NCBI GenBank assembly: GCA_024641945.1
Contig: JAHECD010000026.1
Span: 1-44,092, forward strand
Reading direction: 5' to 3'
Source of the DNA: Rubrivivax sp.
GTDB taxonomy: Bacteria > Pseudomonadota > Gammaproteobacteria > Burkholderiales > Burkholderiaceae_C
Length of the DNA: 44,092 nt
Shown here piece by piece: positions 27,289 to 35,970 of this stretch. The translations under genes were made by a program, and so were the position numbers. Position 1 is the stretch's first letter; the number at the start of each line of letters is the position of its first letter. Below the pieces are notes generated by a model that searched no databases, was not told the origin of the DNA, and was given only the letters and a program-made list of their open reading frames with translations.

Positions 27289-28075
27289 GGTCGGAGTCTA
27301 CTGGCGCCATGCTGCGGACCGAAAAATAGTCGCGGATCCACGGGTCGTCCACCCGCATCACGTCTTGCACCGTGCCGTCGGCGAGCACTTTGCCATGTGC
27401 CAGCACGATCACGCGGTCGACCACCGTGAGCAGCGTGTCCAGGTCGTGCGTGACGAGGAAGACGGTGAGGCCGAGGTCGTCGACGAGCGAGCGCACCAGG
27501 CGGTCGAAGGCCCGCGCGGTGATCGGGTCCAGGCCCGACGTCGGCTCGTCGAGGAACAGCACTTCGGGCTCGAGCGCGATGGCGCGCGCGATCGCCGCGC
27601 GCTTGCGCATGCCGCCGGAAAGTTCGCTCGGCATGCGCCGGCCGGCGGACTCGTCCAGGCCCGCCTGCAGCAGGCGCAGCGAGACCAGCCGCGCGATCGT
27701 GCGGCTGTCGAGCCGCGTATGTTCGTGCAGTGGTGCGGCCACGTTCTGCGCCACCGTGAGCGACGAGAACAACGCGCCGTCCTGGAACGTCATGCCGAAG
27801 CGGCGCCGCACGGCATCTCGCTCGGCGGCCGGCGCGGCCCACATGTCGGTGCCGAGCAGCGTCACGCGGCCTGCCGTCGGCCGGTGCAAGCCGATGATCT
27901 CGCGCAGCAGCACCGATTTTCCGGTGCCGCTGCCACCGATGAGCGCCACCAGCGAGCCCCGCGCCACGTCGAACGACACGCCGTCGTGCACCGTCTGCTT
28001 GCCGAAGCGCGTGACGATGCCGTCGACTTCGAGCACGGACGGCGGATGGCCGCGGGCGGCGTCCGGCTGCGTCAT
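27278..28075 (-). CDS. MlaF-like ABC ATPase of MCE transporter
   Basis: This 265-residue ATPase drives the MCE transporter at the cytosolic face of the inner membrane. Walker A is GGSGTGKS (47-54), the signature is LSGGM (152-156), Walker B is EVLFLDEPTSGLDP (Asp176/Glu177 region), and the switch His is in FLVTHDLDTLLTV. The motif FQDGALFSSLTVAQNV is typical of the MlaF/Ttg2A branch. The gene starts five bases after the permease stop, and its ribosome binding site (GGTGAG) lies in the end of that gene. It overlaps the MlaD-like gene by 11 bases. Confidence 0.95.
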   Translation of the reverse strand: MTQPDAARGHPPSVLEVDGIVTRFGKQTVHDGVSFDVARGSLVALIGGSGTGKSVLLREIIGLHRPTAGRVTLLGTDMWAAPAAERDAVRRRFGMTFQDGALFSSLTVAQNVAAPLHEHTRLDSRTIARLVSLRLLQAGLDESAGRRMPSELSGGMRKRAAIARAIALEPEVLFLDEPTSGLDPITARAFDRLVRSLVDDLGLTVFLVTHDLDTLLTVVDRVIVLAHGKVLADGTVQDVMRVDDPWIRDYFSVRSMAPVDSDHGS

Positions 28076-28080
28076 CGCGC

Positions 28081-29217
28081 TCACCACCCCAGCGCCTGGA
28101 AAAGCACCGCGAAGGCCGCATCGAGCAGGATCACCGCGACGATGCTCTGCACCACCGTCGACGTGGTGGCCGCGCCGACGGCACGTGTATCGCGCGCCAC
28201 CGACATGCCCATGTGGGTGCCGATCACCGCGATCACGAAAGCAAAGAACGGCGCCTTGACGAGGCCGATCACGACGTGGCGCAGGTCGAGCGCCTCGCGC
28301 AGGCGTGCCGCGAACGCACCGGGCGCGATGTCGAGCATCGGGCCGGTGATGGCCATCGCACCGACCAGGCTCATCACGTCGCCAACGAAGACCAGCAGCG
28401 GCAGCGCCAACATCAGCGCCAGCACGCGCGGCACCACGAGCACCTGCCAGGTATCGAGGCCGAGCGTGCGGATGGCGTCGATCTCCTCGGTCAGGCGCAT
28501 CGAACCCAGTTGCGCCGTGAACGCCGCGCCGGAGCGCCCGGCCACGATCACCGAGACGATGATCGGCGCGAACTCGCGCGCCGCGCCGATGGCCACGCCG
28601 TCGACGACGAAGATGTTGGCACCGTACTTCTCGGCCTGCAGCCCGAGCAGGTAGGCCATGACCACGCCGATCAGCGCGGTCACCAGCGCCACGACCGGGA
28701 TCGCGCCGATCCCGGCGTGCTCGGTCTGCACGGTCAATTCGCGCAGCCGCAGGCGCGCCGGGCGCAGCGCCACCGCGCCGAGGGCTGCCACGGTGGCCCC
28801 CAGGAAATTGAGGTGCCCGAGCAGCAGGTCGCCCAGGGCCACCGTCTGGCGGCCGAGCTGCCAGAGCACCCCGTGGCGCTCGCCCACCAGGCGCGCCGGC
28901 TGGAGGCCGAGGCGCGCACGCACCTGTTCGACGACACGGCGATTGCTCTCGCTCAGGCCCGCCCATGCGGGAGCGGCGTGGGCGCCATCGCCGCGTGGCG
29001 CCTCGACCGCCAGCAGCAGCACGAGGGCCGACGCGGAATCGATCTGCTCGAGCGCGGTGGCGTCCACCGCCAGTTCGCGCGGCAACGCCAGCCGGGACAA
29101 CGTGGCCTCGATCTGGGGCAGGTTCGCCAGGCGCCAGGCGCCCGACAACTTCAATGTCGCTTGCGGGCTGCCGGGGAGCAGTCGACACCAGGCGGTGTCG
29201 TGGTCGTCATCACGCAC
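28081..29217 (-). CDS. STAS domain fused to MlaE-type permease
   Basis: This 378-residue protein is read from a GTG at 29217; no in-frame ATG gives a better start, and GGAG lies about ten bases upstream. Residues about 15-100 form a STAS domain (ATLKLSGAWRLANLPQIEATL, then ELAVDATALEQIDSASALVLLL), equivalent to the separate MlaB protein of E. coli. Residues about 130-378 are the MlaE permease: about five to six helices with GAIPVVALVTALIGVVMAYLLG, FAPIIVSVIVAGRSGAAFTA and the conserved loop GSMRLTEEIDAIRTLG. The fusion would hold the regulatory STAS domain next to the ATPase. It lies 17 bases after the outer-membrane protein gene. Confidence 0.93.
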   Translation of the reverse strand: MRDDDHDTAWCRLLPGSPQATLKLSGAWRLANLPQIEATLSRLALPRELAVDATALEQIDSASALVLLLAVEAPRGDGAHAAPAWAGLSESNRRVVEQVRARLGLQPARLVGERHGVLWQLGRQTVALGDLLLGHLNFLGATVAALGAVALRPARLRLRELTVQTEHAGIGAIPVVALVTALIGVVMAYLLGLQAEKYGANIFVVDGVAIGAAREFAPIIVSVIVAGRSGAAFTAQLGSMRLTEEIDAIRTLGLDTWQVLVVPRVLALMLALPLLVFVGDVMSLVGAMAITGPMLDIAPGAFAARLREALDLRHVVIGLVKAPFFAFVIAVIGTHMGMSVARDTRAVGAATTSTVVQSIVAVILLDAAFAVLFQALGW

Positions 29218-29234
29218 CTCGCGGCCGCTCCGGA

Positions 29235-30215
29235 TCAGAACTTCATCTTGAGGCCACCACCCGCGGCCCACGCCTTGCCGCGCGCGACCGTATCGTCCGC
29301 ACGCGGCCAGAAGTGGCCGACGATCAGCTCGAAGTTCAGCCAGTCCTTGTACAGCGGCTGTTCCCAGCGCGCCCGCACACCGTAGTCGGTGAGACCCACG
29401 CCGGAGCCTTCGCGGCCGGCATACAGCGCTTCGAGCGCCAACGTGCGCCTCGCACCCATGTCGCGGTGCAGGCCGAGCACGCCGGACCATTCGAAGTGCT
29501 TGCTGACCTGCGTGATCGTCAGCAATTGCAGCCAGCGCGCAGCAAGCCGTGGCGAGAGTGCGTGGTCGAACGAGAAGGCGGTCGTCGACCCGAGATGGTC
29601 GCTCGACGACCAGAAGAAGGTCTGGCGGAAATCGGCAACGTCCGCGTCCGACAGCGCCCAGGACTTGCGATAACGCGCCTGCGCATAGGGCTTCAGGCCC
29701 CCGCGAAAGCCCAGCCGCAGGTCGAACGTATCGCGCACCGCCAGGCCGAGTCCGGCAAAGAAGCCCTGGTCGTTGCGAGACTCGGTGACCAGGCGTTGCC
29801 GGTTCGTCAGCGTGCCGGGCCGGTCGGAGACGACCTCGTTGCGGTTGTCACGGCCCAGAAAGAGATACCCGCGCTCGCCGACGTTGGGCAGACGGAAGCG
29901 GGCGTTGAACCGCAGGTCGAAATCGGTCTTTTCGCCCTCGCGCGCCAGGAACCCGATGCTGGCGCGGCCGTTGGTGACGCTGCCGCCCTGCTCGAACGGC
30001 TTGTCACCGAACCAGCTGTCGACGCCGCGCGCGAGCCACTCGGTCGACGCACGCACCGCCCCGCGGGTGGTTTCCCAGACCGGCTCTGTGTCTCCCGTGC
30101 CGGCCGCGGCGGAGGCCGGGGCCGCCGGCGCAGCCGCCTGTGCCTGCGCGGCGTGCGGGGCCAGGAAGATCAGCGAAGCCAGTGCAAGGGCCCGATGTGT
30201 CGTTGCGTATCGCAT
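29235..30215 (-). CDS. Putative outer-membrane beta-barrel protein at head of MCE operon
   Basis: This 326-residue exported protein starts MRYATTHRALALASLIFLAP with cleavage likely after AQAQA. After an Ala-rich stretch, the mature part is built of alternating polar/hydrophobic strands rich in aromatic residues (FDLRFNARFRLP, GFFAGLGLAVRDTFDLRLGF, LNFELIVGHFW) and ends in a terminal Phe (GGGLKMKF), the sorting signal of outer-membrane barrels. No named family is recognised. As the first gene of an operon encoding an inner-membrane MCE exporter or importer and a lipoprotein, it could provide the outer-membrane end of a lipid path. That role is inferred from context only. Confidence 0.8.
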   Translation of the reverse strand: MRYATTHRALALASLIFLAPHAAQAQAAAPAAPASAAAGTGDTEPVWETTRGAVRASTEWLARGVDSWFGDKPFEQGGSVTNGRASIGFLAREGEKTDFDLRFNARFRLPNVGERGYLFLGRDNRNEVVSDRPGTLTNRQRLVTESRNDQGFFAGLGLAVRDTFDLRLGFRGGLKPYAQARYRKSWALSDADVADFRQTFFWSSSDHLGSTTAFSFDHALSPRLAARWLQLLTITQVSKHFEWSGVLGLHRDMGARRTLALEALYAGREGSGVGLTDYGVRARWEQPLYKDWLNFELIVGHFWPRADDTVARGKAWAAGGGLKMKF

Positions 30216-30314
30216 GGCGTTTAGTATCGTCCCGACGTGGCCACACGGCCAGCGGCCATGCACCCGCCGACTCCCCAGGGGCGGCACCCGACACCCGGTT
30301 GTGGCGTAACGGCA

Positions 30315-32441
30315 TCAATCGAACCGGCCGTCGTGCAACGCCATGTCGACCACGCAGGCCGCCGGCTCGAAACGCGGGCCGTAGGAGGCCGCCAGTTCAC
30401 GGGACCGGTCGACGAACGCCTTCGCACCGATCGCGTTGATGAACTGCAGCGCGCCGCCGTGGAAGGGCGCAAAGCCCCATCCGAAGATCGATCCGATATT
30501 GCCGTCGGCGGCCGAGCGCAGCACCTTCTCCTCGAAGCAGCGTGCAGCTTCGTTGGCCTGCGCAAACATCAAGCGGTCGATCAGCTCGCGCTGCACAGGT
30601 TGCCGTGCCGCCACGGGGTACAGCGCGGTCAGTTCGGGCCAGAGATGCTTGCCGTCGTCGGTGTAGTCGTAGAAGCCCTTGCCTGCCTTCTTGCCGACCC
30701 GGCCGATCTCGCAGAGCTGGCGGATCACGGCCATGCCCGGGTGCTCCCCATAGGGCTTGCCGTCGGCGGCGAGATCCTTGCGTGTCTGCTCTGCGACGTG
30801 CAGCCCGAGCGACAGCGAGACCTCGTCCTGCAGTGCCAGCGGCGGCATCGGCATGCCGGCCTGCAACCCGGCCACCTCGACGCTGCGCGGGTGTACCCCC
30901 TCCTTCAGCATCGCGATGCCTTCCATCACGTAGGTCGCAAACACGCGGCTCGTGTAGAAGCCGCGGCTGTCGTTGACGACGATCGGTGTCTTGCCGATCT
31001 GCAACACATAGTCGAAGCCGCGCGCCAGAGCCTCGGGCGATGTCTTTGCGCCGACGATGATCTCCACCAGCGGCATCTTGTCCACCGGGCTGAAGAAGTG
31101 CAGGCCCAGAAAGCTCGCCGGTCTGACACTCGCCTGCGCAAGGCCGGTGATCGGCAGCGTCGAGGTGTTGGACGCGAAGATCGCCTGGCCTGCGATGACG
31201 GCTTCGGCTCGCGCCGTCACGTCCGCCTTGACCGCACGGTCCTCGAACACGGCCTCGATCACGAGGTCGCAACCGGCCAGGTGTGCGAAGTCGGTGGTCG
31301 GCGTGATCATCGACAGCAGCGCGTCGCGTTTCTCGGCGGTCGAGCGGCCCTTCTTCACCGCCTTGTCGAGCAGGCCCTGCGAATGGGCCTTGCCGCGGTC
31401 GGCCGCGTCCTGCGTGCTGTCGAGCAGCACGACCTCGATGCCGGCGCGCGCCGAGACGTGGGCGATGCCGGCCCCCATCATGCCGGCCCCGAGGATGCCG
31501 AGCTTCCTGACCTTGCACGGTGCAACGCCTTGCGGCCGCGAAGCCCCCTTCTTGATGGCGTTCAGCTGGTACCACAGCGTGTGGATCATGTTGCGCGAGG
31601 CCTGCGACATCGCGCAGGCAGCGAAGTAGCGGCTCTCGATCGCGCAGGCATTGTCGAAATCGACCAGGCCGCCCTCGAAGATCGAACTCATGATGTGCTG
31701 CACGGCGGGGTAGTTGCCCCAGGTCTTCTGCGACGCGACGGACGGCGCGATCGCGAAGACCTGCGCCACCGCCGGCGAACGCGAGTCGCCGCCCGGGAAC
31801 TTGAACTTCGGCAGGTCCCAGGGCTGCCTGGCCGCCGGGTGCGCCAGGATCCAGGCGCGGGACTTGGCCATCAGCTCGTCGCGATCGGCTGCCGTGTCGG
31901 CCAGCAGGCCCATGGCGTGCGCCTTCGCCGGCGACAGGTCCGCGCCTTCGCCGCAGATCTGCAGCGCCTGCTGGATGCCCACGAGCCGCGGCAACCGCAC
32001 CGTGCCCCCACCGCCCGGCAGCAGGCCCAGCTTGACCTCGGGCTGGCCGATCTTGAGCCTCGGGTCGTCCAGGGCGATGCGTGCATGGCAGGCCAGTGCG
32101 AGTTCGAGGCCGCCGCCGAGCGCGTGGCCGTTGATCGCAGCGACCACCGGCTTGCCCTGCAGTTCCATCCGGCGCAGCACGGCCTTCATCGCCATCGAGG
32201 CGTCGAACGGCTCCTGCGGCGTCGTCCATCGCGACATGCGATCGAGATCGCCGCCGGCACAGAAGTCGGCCTTGGACGACGTGAGGACCATGCCCTTCAC
32301 ACCTTCCCCGGCCAGCCGGTCAACGGCGGCGCCGATCCCTTCCATCAGCCCGTCGCCGACCACGTTCATCGGCCGGCCGGCCAGGTCCATCATCGCGACG
32401 AGGATGCCGTCGTCGCCAACGGTGAGATTGACTGCACTCAT
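30315..32441 (-). CDS. FadB/FadJ-like enoyl-CoA hydratase / 3-hydroxyacyl-CoA dehydrogenase
   Basis: This 708-residue bifunctional beta-oxidation enzyme has an N-terminal crotonase domain (1-about 270) with SSKADFCAGGDLDRM, GHALGGGLELALACHARIA and KIGQPEVKLGLLPGGGG. It retains both general-acid/base Glu positions (GGGLELA and QPEV). The NAD-binding half begins KLGILGAGMMGAGIAHVSA (about 322) and has VIEAVFED, ASNTSTLPIT and LHFFSPVDKMPLVEII, with catalytic His in LHFFSP. The C-terminal 3HCDH domains end with NIGSIFGWGFAPFHGGALQF. GGAG precedes the ATG at 32441. It is the terminal gene of the leftward fatty-acid genes. Confidence 0.95.
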   Translation of the reverse strand: MSAVNLTVGDDGILVAMMDLAGRPMNVVGDGLMEGIGAAVDRLAGEGVKGMVLTSSKADFCAGGDLDRMSRWTTPQEPFDASMAMKAVLRRMELQGKPVVAAINGHALGGGLELALACHARIALDDPRLKIGQPEVKLGLLPGGGGTVRLPRLVGIQQALQICGEGADLSPAKAHAMGLLADTAADRDELMAKSRAWILAHPAARQPWDLPKFKFPGGDSRSPAVAQVFAIAPSVASQKTWGNYPAVQHIMSSIFEGGLVDFDNACAIESRYFAACAMSQASRNMIHTLWYQLNAIKKGASRPQGVAPCKVRKLGILGAGMMGAGIAHVSARAGIEVVLLDSTQDAADRGKAHSQGLLDKAVKKGRSTAEKRDALLSMITPTTDFAHLAGCDLVIEAVFEDRAVKADVTARAEAVIAGQAIFASNTSTLPITGLAQASVRPASFLGLHFFSPVDKMPLVEIIVGAKTSPEALARGFDYVLQIGKTPIVVNDSRGFYTSRVFATYVMEGIAMLKEGVHPRSVEVAGLQAGMPMPPLALQDEVSLSLGLHVAEQTRKDLAADGKPYGEHPGMAVIRQLCEIGRVGKKAGKGFYDYTDDGKHLWPELTALYPVAARQPVQRELIDRLMFAQANEAARCFEEKVLRSAADGNIGSIFGWGFAPFHGGALQFINAIGAKAFVDRSRELAASYGPRFEPAACVVDMALHDGRFD

Positions 32442-32499
32442 GCCAAATGCTCCAGAAGGGGTGGAACGGCGATCCCGTCGAGCGGCCGCCGCGGCGCTG

Positions 32500-32560
32500 C
32501 CCTGGCCGGGCCGCGGGGGGCGCGCCCTCGAGCGGGCGCGCCGAAGGCGCTTCGGGGGTG
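32500..32560. repeat. GC-rich intergenic repeat between thiolase and FadB-like genes
   Basis: The sequence GGCCGGGCCGCGGGGGGCGC is followed by GCCCTCGAGCGGGCGCGCCG and AAGGCGCTTCGGGGGTGG. It contains nested palindromes (GCGCCGAAGGCGC type and GCCC...GGGC). Such units recur between genes in comamonad genomes as I recall, which suggests a degenerate repetitive element rather than a regulatory site specific to this operon. Confidence 0.35.
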
Positions 32561-32562
32561 GT

Positions 32563-33768
32563 TCACGTTCTTTCGATGATGGTGGCGATGCCCATGCCGC
32601 CGCCGACGCACAGCGTGGCGGCACCGGTGCTCAGGTCGCGGCGCTCCAGTTCGTCCAGCAAGGTGCCGAGGAGGATGCAGCCGGTGGCGCCGAGCGGATG
32701 GCCCATCGCGATCGCGCCGCCATTGACGTTGACCCGGTCCATCTCGACGCCCAGGTCGCGTGCCGTCTTCATCGGCACCACGGCGAACGCTTCGTTGATC
32801 TCCCACAGGTCGATGTCCTTCGGTGACATGCCCGCCTTTGCCAGCGCCTTGCGGCAGGCCGGCGTCGGGCCGGTCAGCATGATGGTCGGCTCGGAGCCGA
32901 TCACCGCCGCGGCACGGATGCGCGCACGCGGCTTCAGTCCCGCTTTCGCGCCGCCCTCCTTCGTGCCCACCAGCATCAGCGCCGCGCCGTCGACGATGCC
33001 CGACGAATTGCCCGCGTGGTGCATGTGTTCGATGCGCTCGACCGTTGTGTATTTGCGCAGCGCGGTGGCGTCGAACCCCATGCCGCCCATCATCGCGAAG
33101 CTGGGGTCGAGCCGGGCCAGCGCCTCCAGGGTGGCGTTGGCACGGATGGTCTCGTCTTCGCCCAGCATCGGCAGGCCGGCAATGTCCACCACCGGCACGA
33201 TCGAGCGCTTGAAGCGCCCTTCGGCCCGGGCCGCCGCGGCGCGCTGGTGCGAGCGCAGCGCAAAGGCATCCACGTCGGCGCGGTGCCAACCTTCGAGCGT
33301 GCCGATCAGGTCGGCGCCCACGCCCTGCGGCACGAAGCCGAGCTTCTGGTTCACACGCGGGTCCATGACCCAGGCGCCACCGTCGCTGCCCATCGCCCAG
33401 CGGCTCATGCTCTCGACACCGCCGCCGACGACCAGGTCCTCGAACCCGCTCGCCACCTTGGCCGCGGCCAGGTTCACCGACTCCAGACCGGACGCACAGA
33501 ATCGCGACTGCGTGACGCCGGCCACCGTCTGCGCCCATTCGGCGTCGAGCACGGCGGTGCGCGCGATGTCGGCGCCCTGCTCCCCGATCGGCGTGACGCA
33601 GCCGAGCACCACGTCGTCGACGAGCGACGTATCGAGCCCGTTGCGCGACTGCAGCGCCTGCAGCAAGGTACGCAGCAGCCACACCGGCGCCGCCTGGTGC
33701 AGCGAGCCGTCCTTCTTGCCCTTGCCGCGCGGGGTGCGCACGTGGTCGAAGATCAATGCGTCAGCCAT
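32563..33768 (-). CDS. Acetyl-CoA acetyltransferase / 3-ketoacyl-CoA thiolase
   Basis: This 401-residue thiolase cleaves 3-ketoacyl-CoA with CoA, or runs the reverse condensation. The acyl-carrying Cys91 is in SRFCASGLESVN. The C-terminal half has WEINEAFAVVPMKT, NVNGGAIAMGHPLGATG with the catalytic His, and CVGGGMG with the second Cys. GGAGAACACG precedes the ATG at 33768. The gene lies 17 bases downstream of the acyl-CoA dehydrogenase gene, so the two are cotranscribed. Chain-length preference cannot be read with confidence; the insertion HHAGNSSGIVDGAA is the normal thiolase pocket. Confidence 0.95.
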   Translation of the reverse strand: MADALIFDHVRTPRGKGKKDGSLHQAAPVWLLRTLLQALQSRNGLDTSLVDDVVLGCVTPIGEQGADIARTAVLDAEWAQTVAGVTQSRFCASGLESVNLAAAKVASGFEDLVVGGGVESMSRWAMGSDGGAWVMDPRVNQKLGFVPQGVGADLIGTLEGWHRADVDAFALRSHQRAAAARAEGRFKRSIVPVVDIAGLPMLGEDETIRANATLEALARLDPSFAMMGGMGFDATALRKYTTVERIEHMHHAGNSSGIVDGAALMLVGTKEGGAKAGLKPRARIRAAAVIGSEPTIMLTGPTPACRKALAKAGMSPKDIDLWEINEAFAVVPMKTARDLGVEMDRVNVNGGAIAMGHPLGATGCILLGTLLDELERRDLSTGAATLCVGGGMGIATIIERT

Positions 33769-33785
33769 CGTGTTCTCCTGAGGCC

Positions 33786-34952
33786 TCACATGAAACGCGA
33801 GGCCAGTTCCTTCATGATCTCGTTGGTGCCGCCGTAGATGCGCTGCACGCGGGCATCGACGAAGAGTTCGGCGATCGGATACTCCATCATGTAGCCATAA
33901 CCGCCGAAGAGCTGCAGGCATTCGTCCATGACCCGGCCCTGCTGCTCGCTGACCCAGCTCTTGGCCAGCGCGGCGCGCGCAGCGTCGAGTTCGCCCTTCA
34001 GGTGCGCCACCATGCAGGCGTCGACGAAAGCGCGTGCCGCGAGCACCACGGCCTGCACCTCGGCGAGCTTGAAGCGCGTGTTCTGGAAGTCCCACACCGT
34101 CTTGCCGAACGCTTTACGTTCCTTCGTATACCGGATCGTCTCGTCGAGCGCGCGTTCCATCGCGCCGATGCCCTGCACCGCGATGATCAATCGCTCCTGC
34201 GGCAATTGCTCCATCAGCTGAAAGAAACCCTGGCCTTCCTGGCTGCCGATCAGGTGGGCGGCCGGCACGCGCACGTCGTCGAAGAACAGCTCCGAGGTGT
34301 CCTGCGCCTTCAGGCCGATCTTGTCGAGCGGGCGGCCGCGGCGGAAGCCCGGTGCGTCGTCCGTCTCGACGACGACGAGCGAGATGTTCTTCGCGCCTGC
34401 CTCGTGGCCCGTGCGGCAGACCACGATCACGAGATTCGCGTTCTGCCCGTTGGTGATGAAGGTCTTGGTGCCGTTGATCACGTAGTGATCGCCCGAATTG
34501 GCGCGTTCCAGGCGCGCGGTCGTGCGCACCGCCTGCAGGTCGCTGCCGGTGCCGGGCTCGGTCATCGCGATGGCGCCGATCAACTCGCCGGTGCACATCT
34601 TCGGCAGCCAGCGCTGCTTCTGCGCGTCCGTGCCGTAGTGCAGGATGTAGGGCGCAACGATGGCCGAGTGCAGGCCGCCGCCCCAGCCCGAGACGTTGGC
34701 ACGCGACTGCTCGAGCAGGATCACCGCTTCGTGGCCGAAATCGCCGCCACCGCCCCCGTAGGCCTCGGGCAGCGACGTGCACAGCAGGCCGTTGGCCGCC
34801 GCGTCGCGCCAGTCTGCGGGGCCCATGCGGCCTGCGGCGCGGAACTCGGCCGCACGGGGCACCCACTTGTCGGCGATGTACCGCGCCACCGCATCCTGCA
34901 GCATGCGGTGCTCGTCGCTCATCCACGCCGAAGGAAAGTTGGGCAGGCTCAT
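33786..34952 (-). CDS. Acyl-CoA dehydrogenase, long-chain (LCAD-like) type
   Basis: This 388-residue flavoenzyme introduces a 2,3-double bond into an acyl-CoA. FAD/substrate motifs are IAMTEPGTGSDLQAVRT and VINGTKTFITNGQNANL. The C-terminal arm has RIYGGTNEIMKELASR. The Glu found in YEGT of medium-chain enzymes is Gly here; LCAD and isovaleryl-CoA enzymes instead use a Glu on helix G, and the matching segment LPQERLIIAVQGIGA is present. YTKERKAFGK follows as usual. It starts at 34952, 76 bases downstream of the merR gene, and leads the acd-thiolase-fadB set. Confidence 0.93.
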   Translation of the reverse strand: MSLPNFPSAWMSDEHRMLQDAVARYIADKWVPRAAEFRAAGRMGPADWRDAAANGLLCTSLPEAYGGGGGDFGHEAVILLEQSRANVSGWGGGLHSAIVAPYILHYGTDAQKQRWLPKMCTGELIGAIAMTEPGTGSDLQAVRTTARLERANSGDHYVINGTKTFITNGQNANLVIVVCRTGHEAGAKNISLVVVETDDAPGFRRGRPLDKIGLKAQDTSELFFDDVRVPAAHLIGSQEGQGFFQLMEQLPQERLIIAVQGIGAMERALDETIRYTKERKAFGKTVWDFQNTRFKLAEVQAVVLAARAFVDACMVAHLKGELDAARAALAKSWVSEQQGRVMDECLQLFGGYGYMMEYPIAELFVDARVQRIYGGTNEIMKELASRFM

Positions 34953-35028
34953 GTCGGCTTTCGCAGGTGCGGCGTGCGCCCAGCAGTGGCACGGCGGGTG
35001 CGCAGCGGCATCAGCGGGCCGGCAGGAC

Positions 35029-35526
35029 TCATTTCGACTCCAGTTGCTGGCGCACCTCGGCATTGATGACACGCAGCTCGGCCAGTGTGGCGTCGATGTG
35101 CGCGCGCCGCTGCTCGAGCTCGCGGATCGTCTGGTCGGTGCGCTGCAGGACGAACCGCAGCTGCTTGTCGCGGCCCTCGCCATGGTCACCGTACAGGTCG
35201 AGGTAGTGCTTGATCTCCGACAGCGGCGCGCCGATCGCCTTGCTGCGCAGGATCAAGGCCAGCCGCGCGCGGTCGCGACGGGTGTAGACCCGCGTGCCGT
35301 TGACACGCCGCGGGCTCAGCAGGCCCTTGTCCTCGTAGAAGCGGATCGTGCGCAGCGTGATGCCGAACTCGTTGCACAGCTCGGTGATGCCGTAGAGCTC
35401 GGCGGCGTCGCCGTCGCGGTGCGACGCCACCACCTCGCGCGCCGAGGGCAGGCGCCGGCCCGCGGCCGAAGCCGCGCGCGGCCGATCGAGTGACCGCGAG
35501 CGCGGCCGGGCGGTGACGGTCTTCAC
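35029..35526 (-). CDS. MerR family transcriptional regulator (LiuR-like)
   Basis: This 165-residue regulator is read from a GTG at 35526 that overlaps the SCP2 gene stop as GTGA. After a basic, probably disordered N-terminus (residues 1-40), the winged helix-turn-helix reads YGITELCNEFGITLRTIRFYEDKGLLSPRR, then TRVYTRRDRARLALILRSKAIGAPLSEI. The dimerisation helix is QRTDQTIRELEQRRAHIDATLAELRVI. There are no Cys metal ligands, so it is not a metal sensor; the likely ligand is an acyl-CoA, as in LiuR-type regulators of branched-chain/fatty acid genes. The near-palindrome at 35913-35928 in the divergent control region is its probable target. Confidence 0.88.
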   Translation of the reverse strand: MKTVTARPRSRSLDRPRAASAAGRRLPSAREVVASHRDGDAAELYGITELCNEFGITLRTIRFYEDKGLLSPRRVNGTRVYTRRDRARLALILRSKAIGAPLSEIKHYLDLYGDHGEGRDKQLRFVLQRTDQTIRELEQRRAHIDATLAELRVINAEVRQQLESK

Positions 35527-35819
35527 ACCACGCGCTGCAGTTTGAGCGCCACGCTCATGTCGCCGCTGACCTTGAAGCGGCCCATCATGAAGCCGGTGGC
35601 CGGCTCCAGATCGCCAGTGACCAGCGCGGCCAGGTTTTCGCGCGTGATGGCGATCGTGCAGTCGGCTTCCCGGTCGACGGCGTCGACCGTGTTGGGCATC
35701 GAGCGGCCGTCGATCACGGCCACGCCTTCGGCGCCGCAATCGAACTTGAGGGTGGCATTCAGGCCGCTCGATTCGCCCACCTTGAGGCGCAGTGCATCGA
35801 TGATGGCGGGCATGTCCAT
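35523..35819 (-). CDS. SCP2 sterol-binding-domain protein
   Basis: This 98-residue, single SCP2 domain is the small alpha/beta fold that binds lipids or fatty acyl-CoAs. The typical run is SGLNATLKFDCGAEGVAVIDG, then DREADCTIAITRENLAALVTGDLEPATGFMMGRFKVSGDMSVALKL, which is the family's conserved 'dc.i..s.e.l..l..G.l.p..a...GkikvsGd...a..l' pattern. AAGGGA precedes the ATG at 35819; an ATG two codons later is possible. It is the first gene of the leftward transcript and is translationally coupled to merR. It could act as an acyl-CoA or lipid carrier for the enzymes of the locus. Confidence 0.92.
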   Translation of the reverse strand: MDMPAIIDALRLKVGESSGLNATLKFDCGAEGVAVIDGRSMPNTVDAVDREADCTIAITRENLAALVTGDLEPATGFMMGRFKVSGDMSVALKLQRVV

Positions 35820-35912
35820 GGCGGATTCCCTTGGGCGCGTGGGGCGCGGTGACTCGATGCTATCGGCCGCGCACGACGCAGGCATTCGCGTAATCACTCA
35901 TATGTCATGCAG

Positions 35913-35928
35913 TTGACGTTAACGTTAC
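35913..35928. promoter_or_regulatory. Near-palindromic MerR/LiuR-type operator and likely promoter
   Basis: The 151-base gap between the divergent SCP2-merR and SDR genes contains TTGACGTTAACGTTAC. Its core ACGTTAACGT (35916-35925) is a perfect palindrome, and the outer bases extend the symmetry partly. It closely resembles the 'ACGT..ACGT' palindromes reported for LiuR-type MerR regulators of acid-CoA degradation. On the plus strand, TTGACG (35913-35918) could be a -35 box with TCCAAT (35936-35941) 17 bases on as a weak -10. A leftward promoter through CATATG near 35900 is also possible. The site would serve both transcripts. Confidence 0.6.
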
Positions 35929-35970
35929 CTCGAAGTCCAATCCGCCCACGTTGCCACCTGCCCTGTCACG

